From Microbacterium caowuchunii (GTDB lineage Bacteria > Actinomycetota > Actinomycetes > Actinomycetales > Microbacteriaceae): a DNA stretch of 64,000 nucleotides. The DNA lies in contig NZ_CP044231.1 of NCBI RefSeq assembly GCF_008727755.1, positions 2,914,001 to 2,978,000 on the forward strand, read 5' to 3'. This document shows positions 45,028 to 53,541 of this stretch, in pieces; the stretch's first letter is position 1; every line of letters starts with the position of its first letter. The notes under the pieces were generated by a model. The model worked only from the letters and a program-made list of their open reading frames with translations. It did not search any database and had not been told where the DNA came from. Both the position numbers and the translations under genes were made by a program.

Positions 45028-46407
45028 TCACAGCTCCCAGTGGTTGCGGTTGAGGGTCTCGGGGTCGGCAGCGAGGTACCGCGCGAAGCGGCCCCCGGGG
45101 TCACGGTGGGCGATCACGGCCTGCAGGCGCTGGTAGGCCTCGTCGGTCATGAAGCGCAGCTGCCGGGTGGTGAAGTCGCTGTCACCCAGGTACTGTCCGG
45201 CCGTCACCGGCTGCACCTCGGCGAGGGCGGCAGCCATCCAGGCACGGTGGGCGTCCTCCTCGGCGGGATCCTCGTAGCAGCAGTAGGTCGCCACGTAGGC
45301 ACCGGTGTGCAGGGAGAACGCCATGTCCGGCAGCGGACGCGTGGGGGTGTTCGACATCCAGATGGAGAACGCCTTCTTCGCCGGCCGCTCCGTGAAGAGC
45401 GGGCGGATGCGTTCCACCACGTCGCTGGGCTCGCCCTCGAGCCAGACGTTGTCGGTGAGGTAGTGGTGGTCCTCGGGGTTCGCGCGCAGCTGCTCCTCCC
45501 GCAGCTCCGCGAGCGTGGCGGGGGCGGCGTCCTTCACGCCGATCGCCCGCGGCAGAGCCGGGTTCTCCCGGAAGACGTCGAGGGACGCCTGCGCGTGTTC
45601 GAGCGAGTCGCCGAAGGCGAGTCCGGTCACGACGAACCCGGGCTCGCCGTGCTCGTCCGGGAGGTGCTTGCCCACCACCACGATCTCGACATTGCCCGGG
45701 ATGCGGTGCGTGGCCTCGTACATCCACGTCATGACCTCGGTGAACTCCGCCGGGCGGAAGGCCTGCACCGTGTGCGCGATGCCGCCCGGCAGGGCACGGG
45801 TACGCAGGTGGAACCGGGTCACGATGCCGGGGAAGGCGGGACCGGCGCCGCGCGCCGCCCAGAAGAGGTCGGCGTTGTGCGACTCGTCGGCGCGGACGAG
45901 TTCGCCGTCGGCGGTCACGACGTCGATGGCGACGAGATTCTCCGCGGCCCAGCCCCAACCGCGTTGGTTCCAGCCCTGACCGCCCTGCAGCAGGAACCCG
46001 CCGATGCCGACGGTCGGGCAGTGCCCGCCGTTGAAGAACCGGCCGCGCTCCTCGAGGAACGGGCTGAGCTCCTCCCCGCCCTTCGTGGACGGGGTGGCAC
46101 GAACGATGCCGGTGGCCGCGTCGTAGTCGATCCCGCGGAAGTCGCCCAGATCGATGAGGAGCCCGCCGTCCCGGACGCTCCACGCCGCCCAGGCATGGCC
46201 GCCCGAGCGTACCGCGACCGTCCAGCCCTTCTCCGCGGCCAGGCGGACCCCGGCGAGGACGTCGTCCTCGGTGCGCGCGAGCAGGACCGCGTCGGGACGA
46301 CGGACGGGTCGGCGCGCGTTGAAGACGCGGCCGAGCACGACCTCGTCGAAGTCGTCGTCGGCGGGCGTCGCGAGCCTGCCGGTGAACGCGGGTGCGGTCT
46401 GGGTCAT
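45028..46407 (-). CDS. berberine-bridge/6-HDNO-type FAD-linked oxidase
   Basis: A 459-aa PCMH-fold flavin oxidase. His71 in VRSGGHAWAAW is where FAD is attached in this family, and Cys130 in GGHCPTVGIGG is in the place of the second, cysteinyl link, so bicovalent FAD is likely. The BBE tail ends RNHWEL. Members oxidise alcohols, amines or phenol side chains with oxygen. In length and His71 position it resembles 6-hydroxy-D-nicotine oxidase, but overall identity looks low. Box e lies 61 bp upstream. It heads the operon with the RpiB-like and quinone reductase genes. Confidence 0.9.
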   Translation of the reverse strand: MTQTAPAFTGRLATPADDDFDEVVLGRVFNARRPVRRPDAVLLARTEDDVLAGVRLAAEKGWTVAVRSGGHAWAAWSVRDGGLLIDLGDFRGIDYDAATGIVRATPSTKGGEELSPFLEERGRFFNGGHCPTVGIGGFLLQGGQGWNQRGWGWAAENLVAIDVVTADGELVRADESHNADLFWAARGAGPAFPGIVTRFHLRTRALPGGIAHTVQAFRPAEFTEVMTWMYEATHRIPGNVEIVVVGKHLPDEHGEPGFVVTGLAFGDSLEHAQASLDVFRENPALPRAIGVKDAAPATLAELREEQLRANPEDHHYLTDNVWLEGEPSDVVERIRPLFTERPAKKAFSIWMSNTPTRPLPDMAFSLHTGAYVATYCCYEDPAEEDAHRAWMAAALAEVQPVTAGQYLGDSDFTTRQLRFMTDEAYQRLQAVIAHRDPGGRFARYLAADPETLNRNHWEL

Positions 46408-46468
46408 CGTCGAACCTCCGTACCGTCAGCCTACGAATCGGCGCGGGCGCGGGCCACGCGCCCAGCGG

Positions 46469-46481
46469 GATACCAGGGATC
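46469..46481. promoter_or_regulatory. GAT-N7-ATC box e (FAD oxidase operon)
   Basis: GATACCAGGGATC, 61 bp before the FAD-oxidase start. It overlaps the stop codon region of the MFS gene at 46480. Confidence 0.5.
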
Positions 46482-47709
46482 AGGCGGAGAGAGGTGCGCG
46501 CGGGCGGAACGCCGCCCACCCGCACCACGCCAGGAGCGTGCCCACCGCGAGGATGACGGCGAGCGGCGTGAGATCGCCCGGGCCCCCCAGCACCGCCAGG
46601 GGGGAGACGAGACCGGCGATCGCGAACTGCACCGCCCCGACCAGGGCCAGCGCCGTCCCGGCCGTCCTCCGTAACTCGTGCACGGCCAGCGCCAGGCTCG
46701 GACCGATATAGAACCCGCAGGATGCGGCGATGAGGAAGAAGCCGGGCAGGACGAGCCACGCCGTCACCATCCCCGCAGCGACCGCGGCCACCACCAGGAC
46801 CACGCCGACGGTGAGGGCCGACAAGCCCAGCACCACGATCCGCTGAGGCTCCAGCCGCCGGGCGAGTCGCGCGGCGATCAGGCCCGCCACCACGACGCCG
46901 GCACCGTTGACGGCGAAGGCGCCCGCGTACCCCACGGGGCTGAACCCCAGCATCTCCTGGATCACGTACGGAGACGCCGCGATGTAGGCGAAGGTGGCCG
47001 CGAAGGCGAACCACACCACCAGCGCCCCGCACCAGAATGTGCGCGTCCGCGCCGCGGCGGCCACGGCGGCCGGCACCGCCCGGATCCCGCCTCGGACGCG
47101 GCGGGATCGGGGAAGGGACTCCGGCACCAGCACGGCGATGAACACGAACGACAGGGCGGCGAGGACGGCCATGCCCGTGAAGACGCCCCGCCATCCCCAC
47201 AGCAGCATCAGCGCCACACCCACGACCGGTGCGATCACGGGACCGAGGGCCATGGCGGAACCGAGCAGCGCGAATCCTCGGGTGAGCGCCGACCCGGTCT
47301 CGAGATCGGCCACCACCGCCCGCGCAACCGTCGCGCCGGCGGCGGCGCCGAAGCCCAGGACCAGGCACGCCAGCGTCAGGACCGGCAGCGAAGGGGCCAC
47401 CGCAGCGAGCAGCGAGAAGACCGCGAGGGCGGCGCTCCCGCCGAGCAGCGGCATCCGCCGTCCGATCGCATCGGACAGGGGTCCGGAGACCAACTGCCCG
47501 ACCGCCATCCCGATGGTCACGCCGCTCAGGGTCAGCTGGGCGGCGCCGGCGGAGACGGCGAACTCGCCGGCGATGCTCGGCAGCGCAGGCAGGAACGCGT
47601 CCGTCGCGAACGGTCCCAGCATGGCCAGCCCGCCGAGACCCACCAGCATCGGCGTGGTGAGCCCGGTTCGGGCGGGAGCGACGGAACGTCGCGGTGCGGC
47701 GCCCCTCAT
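46480..47709 (-). CDS. MFS transporter, Bcr/CflA-like
   Basis: A 409-aa major facilitator with twelve helices. GPFATDAFLPALPSIAGEF at the start and GPLSDAIGRRMPLLGG (loop 2-3) are typical of Bcr/CflA drug exporters. It may export a toxic intermediate or import the substrate. The ATG at 47709 overlaps the SDR stop as ATGA. It is the last gene of the dioxygenase-SDR-MFS operon. Confidence 0.9.
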   Translation of the reverse strand: MRGAAPRRSVAPARTGLTTPMLVGLGGLAMLGPFATDAFLPALPSIAGEFAVSAGAAQLTLSGVTIGMAVGQLVSGPLSDAIGRRMPLLGGSAALAVFSLLAAVAPSLPVLTLACLVLGFGAAAGATVARAVVADLETGSALTRGFALLGSAMALGPVIAPVVGVALMLLWGWRGVFTGMAVLAALSFVFIAVLVPESLPRSRRVRGGIRAVPAAVAAAARTRTFWCGALVVWFAFAATFAYIAASPYVIQEMLGFSPVGYAGAFAVNGAGVVVAGLIAARLARRLEPQRIVVLGLSALTVGVVLVVAAVAAGMVTAWLVLPGFFLIAASCGFYIGPSLALAVHELRRTAGTALALVGAVQFAIAGLVSPLAVLGGPGDLTPLAVILAVGTLLAWCGWAAFRPRAPLSA

Positions 47710-48470
47710 CCGAGCACGGACCCGCCACCGTCGACCACCAGGTTCACTCCCGTGATCCAGGCGGCCTCGTCCGAGGCGAGGAACACGGCCGCACTGACCA
47801 CGTCGGCCGGCTGTCCCACCCGCCGGAGCGGGATGCGGTCCCAGGTGGCCCGCAACGCGGGCGGCGGATCCTCGACCAGGAAGGTCGTGGCCGGCGTCTG
47901 GATGAACCCCGGCGAGATGCACACCGCACGGATGCCGTGCGGGCCGCCTTCCACGGCGAGCTGCTGGGTGAGGTTGATCACGCCGGCCTTGGCGGCGCCA
48001 TGGGCGTTCTGCGGCATGAACTCCACACCGCGGGTGCCGGCGATCGAACCGATGTTCACGATGACCCCGCCGCGAGCCTTGAGGTGCTTCCAGGCGGCGC
48101 GCACGGCGTAGAACACGATGTTCAGCTCCATGCCGATCGCGAAGTCCCAGTCCTCCACGCTGATCTCGTCGATCGCGCCGAACCGCTGGATGGAGGCGTT
48201 GTTGTAGAGGATGTCGATGCCGCCGTGAGCGGCGGCCGCCTCGTCGATCCACGCCGCCACCGCCGTCGCGTCACCGGCATCGACGGGCGCGGAGCCGGTG
48301 ACGGCGCCGCCGACCGCGCACGCCAGATCGATCGTCTCGGTCAGCGCCCGCTCGTCCAGGTCGCATCCCACGACGTGCGCGCCCTCGGCCGCGAACCGCA
48401 GCGCCGCCTCACGGCCCATCCCCCCGCCGATACCCGTGATCAGCGCGGTCTTCCCCTCGAGCCGCCGCAT
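47706..48470 (-). CDS. SDR family oxidoreductase with His in place of catalytic Tyr
   Basis: A 254-aa short-chain dehydrogenase-fold protein. The cofactor motif is LITGIGGGMGRE and the catalytic Ser is in NIGSIAGTRG. The usual YxxxK reads HGAAK: His157 (codon CAT at 48002-48000) stands where Tyr is expected, with Lys161 kept. TAT to CAT is one base. The enzyme may be inactive, use His as the acid, or be a sequencing error. It lies 38 bases after the dioxygenase gene and overlaps the MFS gene. Confidence 0.88.
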   Translation of the reverse strand: MRRLEGKTALITGIGGGMGREAALRFAAEGAHVVGCDLDERALTETIDLACAVGGAVTGSAPVDAGDATAVAAWIDEAAAAHGGIDILYNNASIQRFGAIDEISVEDWDFAIGMELNIVFYAVRAAWKHLKARGGVIVNIGSIAGTRGVEFMPQNAHGAAKAGVINLTQQLAVEGGPHGIRAVCISPGFIQTPATTFLVEDPPPALRATWDRIPLRRVGQPADVVSAAVFLASDEAAWITGVNLVVDGGGSVLG

Positions 48471-48508
48471 CGTCCTCCCCCAGCCTCGTCTGCTGCCGTG
48501 CGGCGCGG

Positions 48509-49444
48509 TCAGACCGGCGGAGCGACGAACAGGCCCTTGTCGATGTCGTTGAACGACTCGCGCGCGACGAGCTCACTCATCACGGCCGCGGTGCCCCACT
48601 GGTCCTGTGTGGACAGGTGGGAGATGTCGTGGCGGCCGGGCGTCCAGTTCTTCTCGTCGAGCACCTGCAGCTCGGTCGTGTACTCGATCGTGTTGCCGGC
48701 GGGCGAGAGGAAATAGGCGAACGTGTTGTCGCCCGCGTTGTGCCGGCCCGGTCCCCAGATCATGCGCGCCCCGGAGCGCAGGATCTTGCCCGCGCCCCGC
48801 ATCCATTCCTCGATCCCGCGCATCTCGAACGAGAGGTGGTGCAGCGAGTGGTGCGGCCCGGTCGCGATGGCGATCGAGTGGTGGTTCGGGTTGCACCGCA
48901 TGAAGTGCATCATGTCCGTGCCGTCGGGACGCACCAGCGAGTCCGAGATCGTGAAGTCGAGGTGGTCGACGTACCACTGGGCGGTCCGGTTCAGGTCGGA
49001 CGAGTTGAACACGAAGTGCGACAGCTGCGCCGGGATCGGCTCACGCTCGCGGATCTTGCGGGCCTCGCGCTGCTGATAACCGGTCGAGAACTCCAGGACC
49101 CGGCCGTCGCCGTCGAACACCCGGAAGCCGTAACCGCCGCTGAACCCGGTCAGCTCCTGGGGCTCGTGCACGAACTGCACGTCCTCGGCGCGCAGTTTGT
49201 CCGCGAGCGCGTGGATGTCGGCACGGTCGCGCACGCCGAAACCGGCCAGATCGATGCGCTTCTCGTCACGGCGCAGCCGCAGGATGAACGGCTCGGAGGA
49301 CCCCTCGGCCGCGAGGTAGGTCAGACCGTCCTCGGAGTGCGCCTCGGTCAGGCCCCAGTGCCGGATGAAGAAGTCGCGCTCCTCCTCGTAGTCGGGAACC
49401 GCCAGCGCTGCGTAGCGCAGATGGGAAACGAGCCGCTCAGTCAT
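48509..49444 (-). CDS. type I extradiol (VOC) ring-cleavage dioxygenase-like protein
   Basis: A 311-aa two-domain VOC protein like 2,3-dihydroxybiphenyl or homoprotocatechuate dioxygenases, which cleave catechols next to the hydroxyls using Fe(II) or Mn(II). The metal triad fits His143 (LSHFVF), His202 or 203 (LHHLSFEM) and Glu254 (NTIEYTTEL) in the C-terminal domain. A GGAAGG ribosome site precedes the ATG at 49444. It heads the operon with the SDR and MFS genes and has box f 91 bp upstream. Confidence 0.9.
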   Translation of the reverse strand: MTERLVSHLRYAALAVPDYEEERDFFIRHWGLTEAHSEDGLTYLAAEGSSEPFILRLRRDEKRIDLAGFGVRDRADIHALADKLRAEDVQFVHEPQELTGFSGGYGFRVFDGDGRVLEFSTGYQQREARKIREREPIPAQLSHFVFNSSDLNRTAQWYVDHLDFTISDSLVRPDGTDMMHFMRCNPNHHSIAIATGPHHSLHHLSFEMRGIEEWMRGAGKILRSGARMIWGPGRHNAGDNTFAYFLSPAGNTIEYTTELQVLDEKNWTPGRHDISHLSTQDQWGTAAVMSELVARESFNDIDKGLFVAPPV

Positions 49445-49535
49445 CTTCGACCTTCCTTCGGGGATGCAGGTGGGTGCGCAGGGCGCGACTCCATGAATGT
49501 ATGACGCCGCGCCCACGGCGGCCATGCGTGGTCCG

Positions 49536-49548
49536 GATACCATGCATC
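49536..49548. promoter_or_regulatory. GAT-N7-ATC box f overlapping the LysR 2 promoter
   Basis: GATACCATGCATC lies 91 bp before the dioxygenase start. TACCAT (49538-49543) inside it is also the apparent -10 of the leaderless LysR 2 gene at 49550. A protein bound here would block LysR 2 transcription, so autorepression is likely. Confidence 0.55.
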
Positions 49549-49549
49549 T

Positions 49550-50467
49550 GTGGCTAACGGTGATCCGGATCTGAACCTGCTCATCGCGCTGCGCGCCCTC
49601 TTGGAGGAGGCGAACGTCACCCGGGCGGGTGAACGCATCGGCCTCGGCCAGTCGACCATGTCCTCGGCCCTGGCCCGGTTGCGCACGGTGTTCCAGGACG
49701 AGTTGCTCGTCCGGGTGGGCCGGGACTACGAGCTCACCCCGCTGGCCCGCGAGATCCTGCCCCAGGTCCAGCTCACGCTGCCCCTGCTCGCGCAGGCGCT
49801 GGGGCAGGACGAGCTCTTCGACCCGGCCACCAGCCGGCGCCGCTTCAGCATCCAGATCTCCGACTACGCGGCGATCGAGCTGCGCCCGCTGTTCGACCTG
49901 GCCTCCGCCGCCGCACCGGGCGTCCGGTTCGATTTCCTGAAACTGCCCCCCGAGCCGACGGATGCCGAGCGGCACCTGCTCGCCCATGACTTCGTCGTGC
50001 TGACCCCGGGTATCGGCATCCACGCGGAGGGGTTCGAGGTGCTCCGCGACGAGTACGTCGTGGTCGCGGACCGCGACAACCCCCGTGTGGCCGACGGCAC
50101 GATCTCGGAGGCGGACTTCCTCGCGAGCCCCTTCATCCGCTGCGACTTCGGCCGAGCGCACGTCATGCCGATCGAGCGCCGGCTGCATGAACTGGACCTG
50201 CACCCCCGCGTGCGGGTGACCACGTCCACCCTCGTCTCCGTCCCGTTGATCGTCGGCGGGACCGACCTCATCGGACTGGTCCCCCGTCGCCTCGTGGAGC
50301 GGAACGCGGCGGTGACCGGGACGGTCGCCATCCCCACGCCGTTCGACCCGGTCGAGCTGATCCTGCGCATGTGGTGGCACCCCGCCCACACGCACGATCC
50401 CGCCCACGCGTGGTTCCGCGAACTCGCCGCCCGGACGCTCGCCCCGGGCGCGACCGTGCCTTCCTGA
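49550..50467 (+). CDS. LysR family regulator 2
   Basis: A 305-aa LysR-type regulator (DPDLNLLIALRALLEEANVT). The helix-turn-helix is RAGERIGLGQSTMSSALARL at about residues 25-44. GRDYELTPLAREIL follows. The C-terminal effector domain is complete. The GTG start has a -10 exactly six bases upstream and no ribosome site. It stands between the dioxygenase and monooxygenase operons, each with a box, and is my first choice for the island regulator. Confidence 0.92.
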   Translation: MANGDPDLNLLIALRALLEEANVTRAGERIGLGQSTMSSALARLRTVFQDELLVRVGRDYELTPLAREILPQVQLTLPLLAQALGQDELFDPATSRRRFSIQISDYAAIELRPLFDLASAAAPGVRFDFLKLPPEPTDAERHLLAHDFVVLTPGIGIHAEGFEVLRDEYVVVADRDNPRVADGTISEADFLASPFIRCDFGRAHVMPIERRLHELDLHPRVRVTTSTLVSVPLIVGGTDLIGLVPRRLVERNAAVTGTVAIPTPFDPVELILRMWWHPAHTHDPAHAWFRELAARTLAPGATVPS

Positions 50468-50471
50468 TCAT

Positions 50472-50527
50472 CCGATAGCAGGCATCGGACCGGCCGATGG
50501 GCGGCACGGACCCGGCGCCCCTAGCGT
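50472..50527 (+). promoter_or_regulatory. box g and promoter of the FAD monooxygenase operon
   Basis: CCGATAGCAGGCATCGG (50472-50488) has perfect CCGAT/ATCGG arms. A probable -10, TAGCGT, is at 50522-50527. No -35 is visible, so activator dependence is likely. The box centre is about 53 bases before the expected transcription start, a usual place for LysR activation. Confidence 0.55.
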
Positions 50528-50570
50528 CTTCCCCAGGGTGCGGTGTCGCACCCGGAAGTGGGAGACGAAG

Positions 50571-51698
50571 ATGTCGGTTCGGAATGTGCTCATCGTCGGC
50601 GGTGGATTCACCGGCCTCACCGCCGCGATCGCGCTGGCACAGCGCGACGTGAAAGTGACCCTGGTGGAGCGCGCCAAGGCGTGGGCCCGCGTCGGTCACG
50701 GCCTGACCATCCAGGGCAACGCCCTGCGGGTGTTCCGCGAGCTCGGCGTCCTGGACGAGATCCTCGAGAAGGGCCAGCCGGAGAACTCCCTCACCCTCTA
50801 CTTCGCGGACGGCCGGGTGATGGCGGAGATGCCGACCCCGCGCACCGGCGGCGAGGACCTGCCCGCGACCATCGGCGCCCTGCGCCCCGATCTGCACGAG
50901 ATCCTCGTGCAGAAGGCCGAGTCGCTCGGCGTGGAGATCCGCCTCGGCCGCGAACTGGTCTCGTTCGACCAGCAGGCGGACTCCGCCACCTCCGTGCTCT
51001 CCGACGGCACGACCGAGACGTGGGACCTCATCATCGTCGCCGAGGGGATCAAGTCCAAGACGCGTCCCGCGCTCGGCATCACCGAGGACCGCGCACCCTC
51101 GGGGCTGGGCATCTGGCGAGCGGTCACCTCGCGTCTTCCCGAGATGACCGGCGGGATCGCCTACCCGTTCGAGGACGACGGCGGCGCCTACAAGGTGGGC
51201 TACACCCCGGTGAGCGCCGACCAGTGCTACATCTTCGTGCTCTGCCGACCGGAGCGCACGGACAACGGCCTGCCGGACTGGCAGGAGGTCAAGCGCCTCA
51301 TGGCGAACTTCCACGGCCCGTTCGACTACCTGCGCGAGTCGATCACCGAGGACACCTTCCTGAACTTCCAGGAGATCGAGTGGATCTTCGCGACGGACAC
51401 CTGGCACCAGGGGCGTGTCGTCGCACTCGGCGAGGTCGTGCACGCGGTTCCGCCGCTGATCGCCCAGGGCGCCGCGCAGTGCGTGGAGGACTCCCTGCTG
51501 TTCGCGGAGTACGTCACCCAGGAGGGCGACCTCGAGGAACTGCTGAACGCGTTCGAGGCGCGCCGCATCCCGCGGGTGAAGGGCGTCGTCGACGCCTCCC
51601 TGCAGCTCGCGCACTGGGAGCTGAACCCGGGCACCCCCGGTGCCGACCCCGGACGCGTCATGGGTCAGGCGCTGATGGCGCTGGTCCCGGCTCCGTGA
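50571..51698 (+). CDS. FAD-dependent aromatic monooxygenase
   Basis: A 375-aa single-component flavoprotein hydroxylase (PHBH/UbiH fold). The FAD motif VLIVGGGFTGLTAAIALAQR opens the protein. GALRPDLHEILVQKA matches the dinucleotide/NADPH region, LIIVAEGIKSKTRPAL is the DG-like motif, and VVALGEVVHAVPPLIAQG is the second FAD motif (GD replaced by GE). It probably ortho-hydroxylates a phenol or hydroxypyridine before ring cleavage. The ATG at 50571 follows GGGAG. It heads a five-gene operon. Confidence 0.92.
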   Translation: MSVRNVLIVGGGFTGLTAAIALAQRDVKVTLVERAKAWARVGHGLTIQGNALRVFRELGVLDEILEKGQPENSLTLYFADGRVMAEMPTPRTGGEDLPATIGALRPDLHEILVQKAESLGVEIRLGRELVSFDQQADSATSVLSDGTTETWDLIIVAEGIKSKTRPALGITEDRAPSGLGIWRAVTSRLPEMTGGIAYPFEDDGGAYKVGYTPVSADQCYIFVLCRPERTDNGLPDWQEVKRLMANFHGPFDYLRESITEDTFLNFQEIEWIFATDTWHQGRVVALGEVVHAVPPLIAQGAAQCVEDSLLFAEYVTQEGDLEELLNAFEARRIPRVKGVVDASLQLAHWELNPGTPGADPGRVMGQALMALVPAP

Positions 51699-52237
51699 GC
51701 CGGTTCCGCACCCCGCGTCGCATCGTCACCGGGCACGACGCGGCGGGGGTCTCGGTCGTCGTCAGCGACGCCCCCGTCCCCGTCACGCGGGAGCTCCCCC
51801 AGGACGGGGTGGCCTTCCACGAGGTGTGGGAGACGGCCGGTGCACCGGCGGCGATCGGCGCGGCCTTCACCGACCCGACGATCGGGGAGATCACCGTCCC
51901 GCCGCCCGTCCGGGGCACCCGCATCCGGATCAACGAGTTCCTGCCGGGGCACCTCGACGCCCGCGGCCTCCAGTCGCCCGTGCACCGCACCGAATCGATC
52001 GACTACGGCATCGTGCTGGAGGGGGAGATCACCCTCGTGCTCGACGACAGCGAGGTCACCGCGCGCGCCGGCGACATCGTCGTCCAGCGGGGCACCGACC
52101 ACGCGTGGGCCAACCGCGGCGAGGACGTCGCCCGGGTGGCGTTCATCCTCGTGGACGGATGCTTCGGCGCGGACGTGCTCGAGGTGCTCCCCGAGGACGT
52201 CCGCGACGGGCTGATGCTGCACGGACCCCAGGGCTGA
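51695..52237 (+). CDS. cupin-domain protein
   Basis: A 180-aa single-cupin protein. The beta-barrel motifs run from SIDYGIVLEGEITLVLDD (motif 1, G(X)5HXH reduced) to VVQRGTDHAWANRGE (motif 2) at residues 100-150. Metal histidines are fewer than usual, so it may bind ligand rather than catalyse. The GTG overlaps the monooxygenase stop as GTGA. It is probably an accessory isomerase or decarboxylase in the same step series. Confidence 0.88.
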   Translation: MSRFRTPRRIVTGHDAAGVSVVVSDAPVPVTRELPQDGVAFHEVWETAGAPAAIGAAFTDPTIGEITVPPPVRGTRIRINEFLPGHLDARGLQSPVHRTESIDYGIVLEGEITLVLDDSEVTARAGDIVVQRGTDHAWANRGEDVARVAFILVDGCFGADVLEVLPEDVRDGLMLHGPQG

Positions 52238-52245
52238 GCCGGACC

Positions 52246-52665
52246 ATGCACGTCGACCACATCGGTGTCTCCGTCGGGGACCTGGACGCGCAGCGGGACT
52301 GGTACCAGCGCGCCTTCGGCTTCCCGACGGCGCGGCCGTTCGAGATCGCGCCGGTCGGCCTGCGGGGCGTCTTCCTCCTGGGTCCCGACGACATCGCCAT
52401 CGAGCTGCTGGAGCGGCGCGGTTCGGCCTCCGTCCGCGGTGCCGCCGCGACGCCGCCGGACGCGCTGCTGGACCGCGGCTGGGCGCACGTGTGCCTGCGG
52501 GTGGACGACCTCGACGCCGCGTTCGCCCAGGTGGTCGCCGCCGGCGCCACCATCCTCACCCCGCCCGGGGATTCGCCCGAACCCGGGGTGCGCTTCGCTT
52601 TCGTCACCGACCCGGAAGGCAATCTCATCGAACTCCTGGACCGTCCCGGACCGGTGCGCGCATGA
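52246..52665 (+). CDS. single-domain VOC (glyoxalase/dioxygenase) protein
   Basis: A 139-aa vicinal-oxygen-chelate protein (VDHIGVSVGDLDAQRDWYQ; AHVCLRVDDLDAAFAQV; VTDPEGNLIELLD). The conserved His4, His near residue 84 and Glu near residue 131 form the usual metal set. It may be an isomerase or dioxygenase. It starts eight bases after the cupin gene and overlaps the SDR gene as ATGA. Confidence 0.88.
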   Translation: MHVDHIGVSVGDLDAQRDWYQRAFGFPTARPFEIAPVGLRGVFLLGPDDIAIELLERRGSASVRGAAATPPDALLDRGWAHVCLRVDDLDAAFAQVVAAGATILTPPGDSPEPGVRFAFVTDPEGNLIELLDRPGPVRA

Positions 52666-53501
52666 TCGCGGCATCCTCCCCGCAGGGCGCGGGCGGCGTC
52701 GCGCTTCCGGGGCTCTCCGGCAACCTCTTCGTCGTCACCGGTGCCGCCGGGGGCCAGGGCGCGCAGGAGGCGCTCCTGCTCGCCGCGAACGGTGCCGACG
52801 TCATCGCCGCCGATGTACGGGAGGACGCCCCCGACCTGCGGGCCGCGGCGGACGGCCTGCCGGGGTCGGTGACCTACCGGCGCCTGGACGTGACGTCCGA
52901 GGAGGCGTGGCAGGACCTCGCCGACTCCCTGGCCGGGCGTGCGGTGAAGGGACTCGTCAACAATGCCGGCGTGACCCAGCGCACCCGCATCGGCGACGTC
53001 GTCCGCGAGGACTGGGACCGCGTCCTCTCGATCAACGTCACCGGCCCCATGCTGGGCATCCAGGCCCTCCTCCCGCTCATGGGCCCGGGTTCCTCGATCG
53101 TGAACATCGGCTCCGCCGCAGGGCTCACCGGGCATTACACCGCCGCGTACACGACCAGCAAGTGGGCGCTGCGCGGCCTCACCCACTCGTGCGTGACGGA
53201 GCTCGGGCCCCGCGGCATCCGAGTGAACATCGTCCACCCGGGGTACATCCGCACCGAGATGACCGCCGACGCGCCCGCACCCTTCCTGGACGCCAACGTG
53301 ACGATCGCGCCGCTGCACCGCGGCGGCGAGCCCGAAGAGGTCGCCAACGTCGTGGTGTTCCTGCTCTCGGATGCGGCCGCCTACGTCACCGGCGCCGAGA
53401 TCGGCGTGGACGGCGGGCAATTCCGCTCCGGCGTCGCCACCTTCCTCTCCGAGGCGGTGCGCTCCGCGCAGCATCCCACCGCGTCCGCACTCCCCCACTG
53501 A
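52662..53501 (+). CDS. SDR family oxidoreductase
   Basis: A 279-aa classical short-chain dehydrogenase. FVVTGAAGGQGAQEA is the cofactor loop and VNNAGVTQRT follows. The catalytic Ser and Tyr-Lys are in NIGSAAGLTG and AAYTTSKWALRG, with PGYIRTEM after. The protein has about 20 extra N-terminal residues and a 25-residue C-terminal tail. The ATG at 52662 overlaps the VOC stop. It likely oxidises an alcohol made by the hydroxylase or hydrolase. Confidence 0.9.
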   Translation: MIAASSPQGAGGVALPGLSGNLFVVTGAAGGQGAQEALLLAANGADVIAADVREDAPDLRAAADGLPGSVTYRRLDVTSEEAWQDLADSLAGRAVKGLVNNAGVTQRTRIGDVVREDWDRVLSINVTGPMLGIQALLPLMGPGSSIVNIGSAAGLTGHYTAAYTTSKWALRGLTHSCVTELGPRGIRVNIVHPGYIRTEMTADAPAPFLDANVTIAPLHRGGEPEEVANVVVFLLSDAAAYVTGAEIGVDGGQFRSGVATFLSEAVRSAQHPTASALPH

Positions 53502-53541
53502 CCTTCCCCCGACCAGCAGTACCCCCGAAGGAGCTCTCCCT

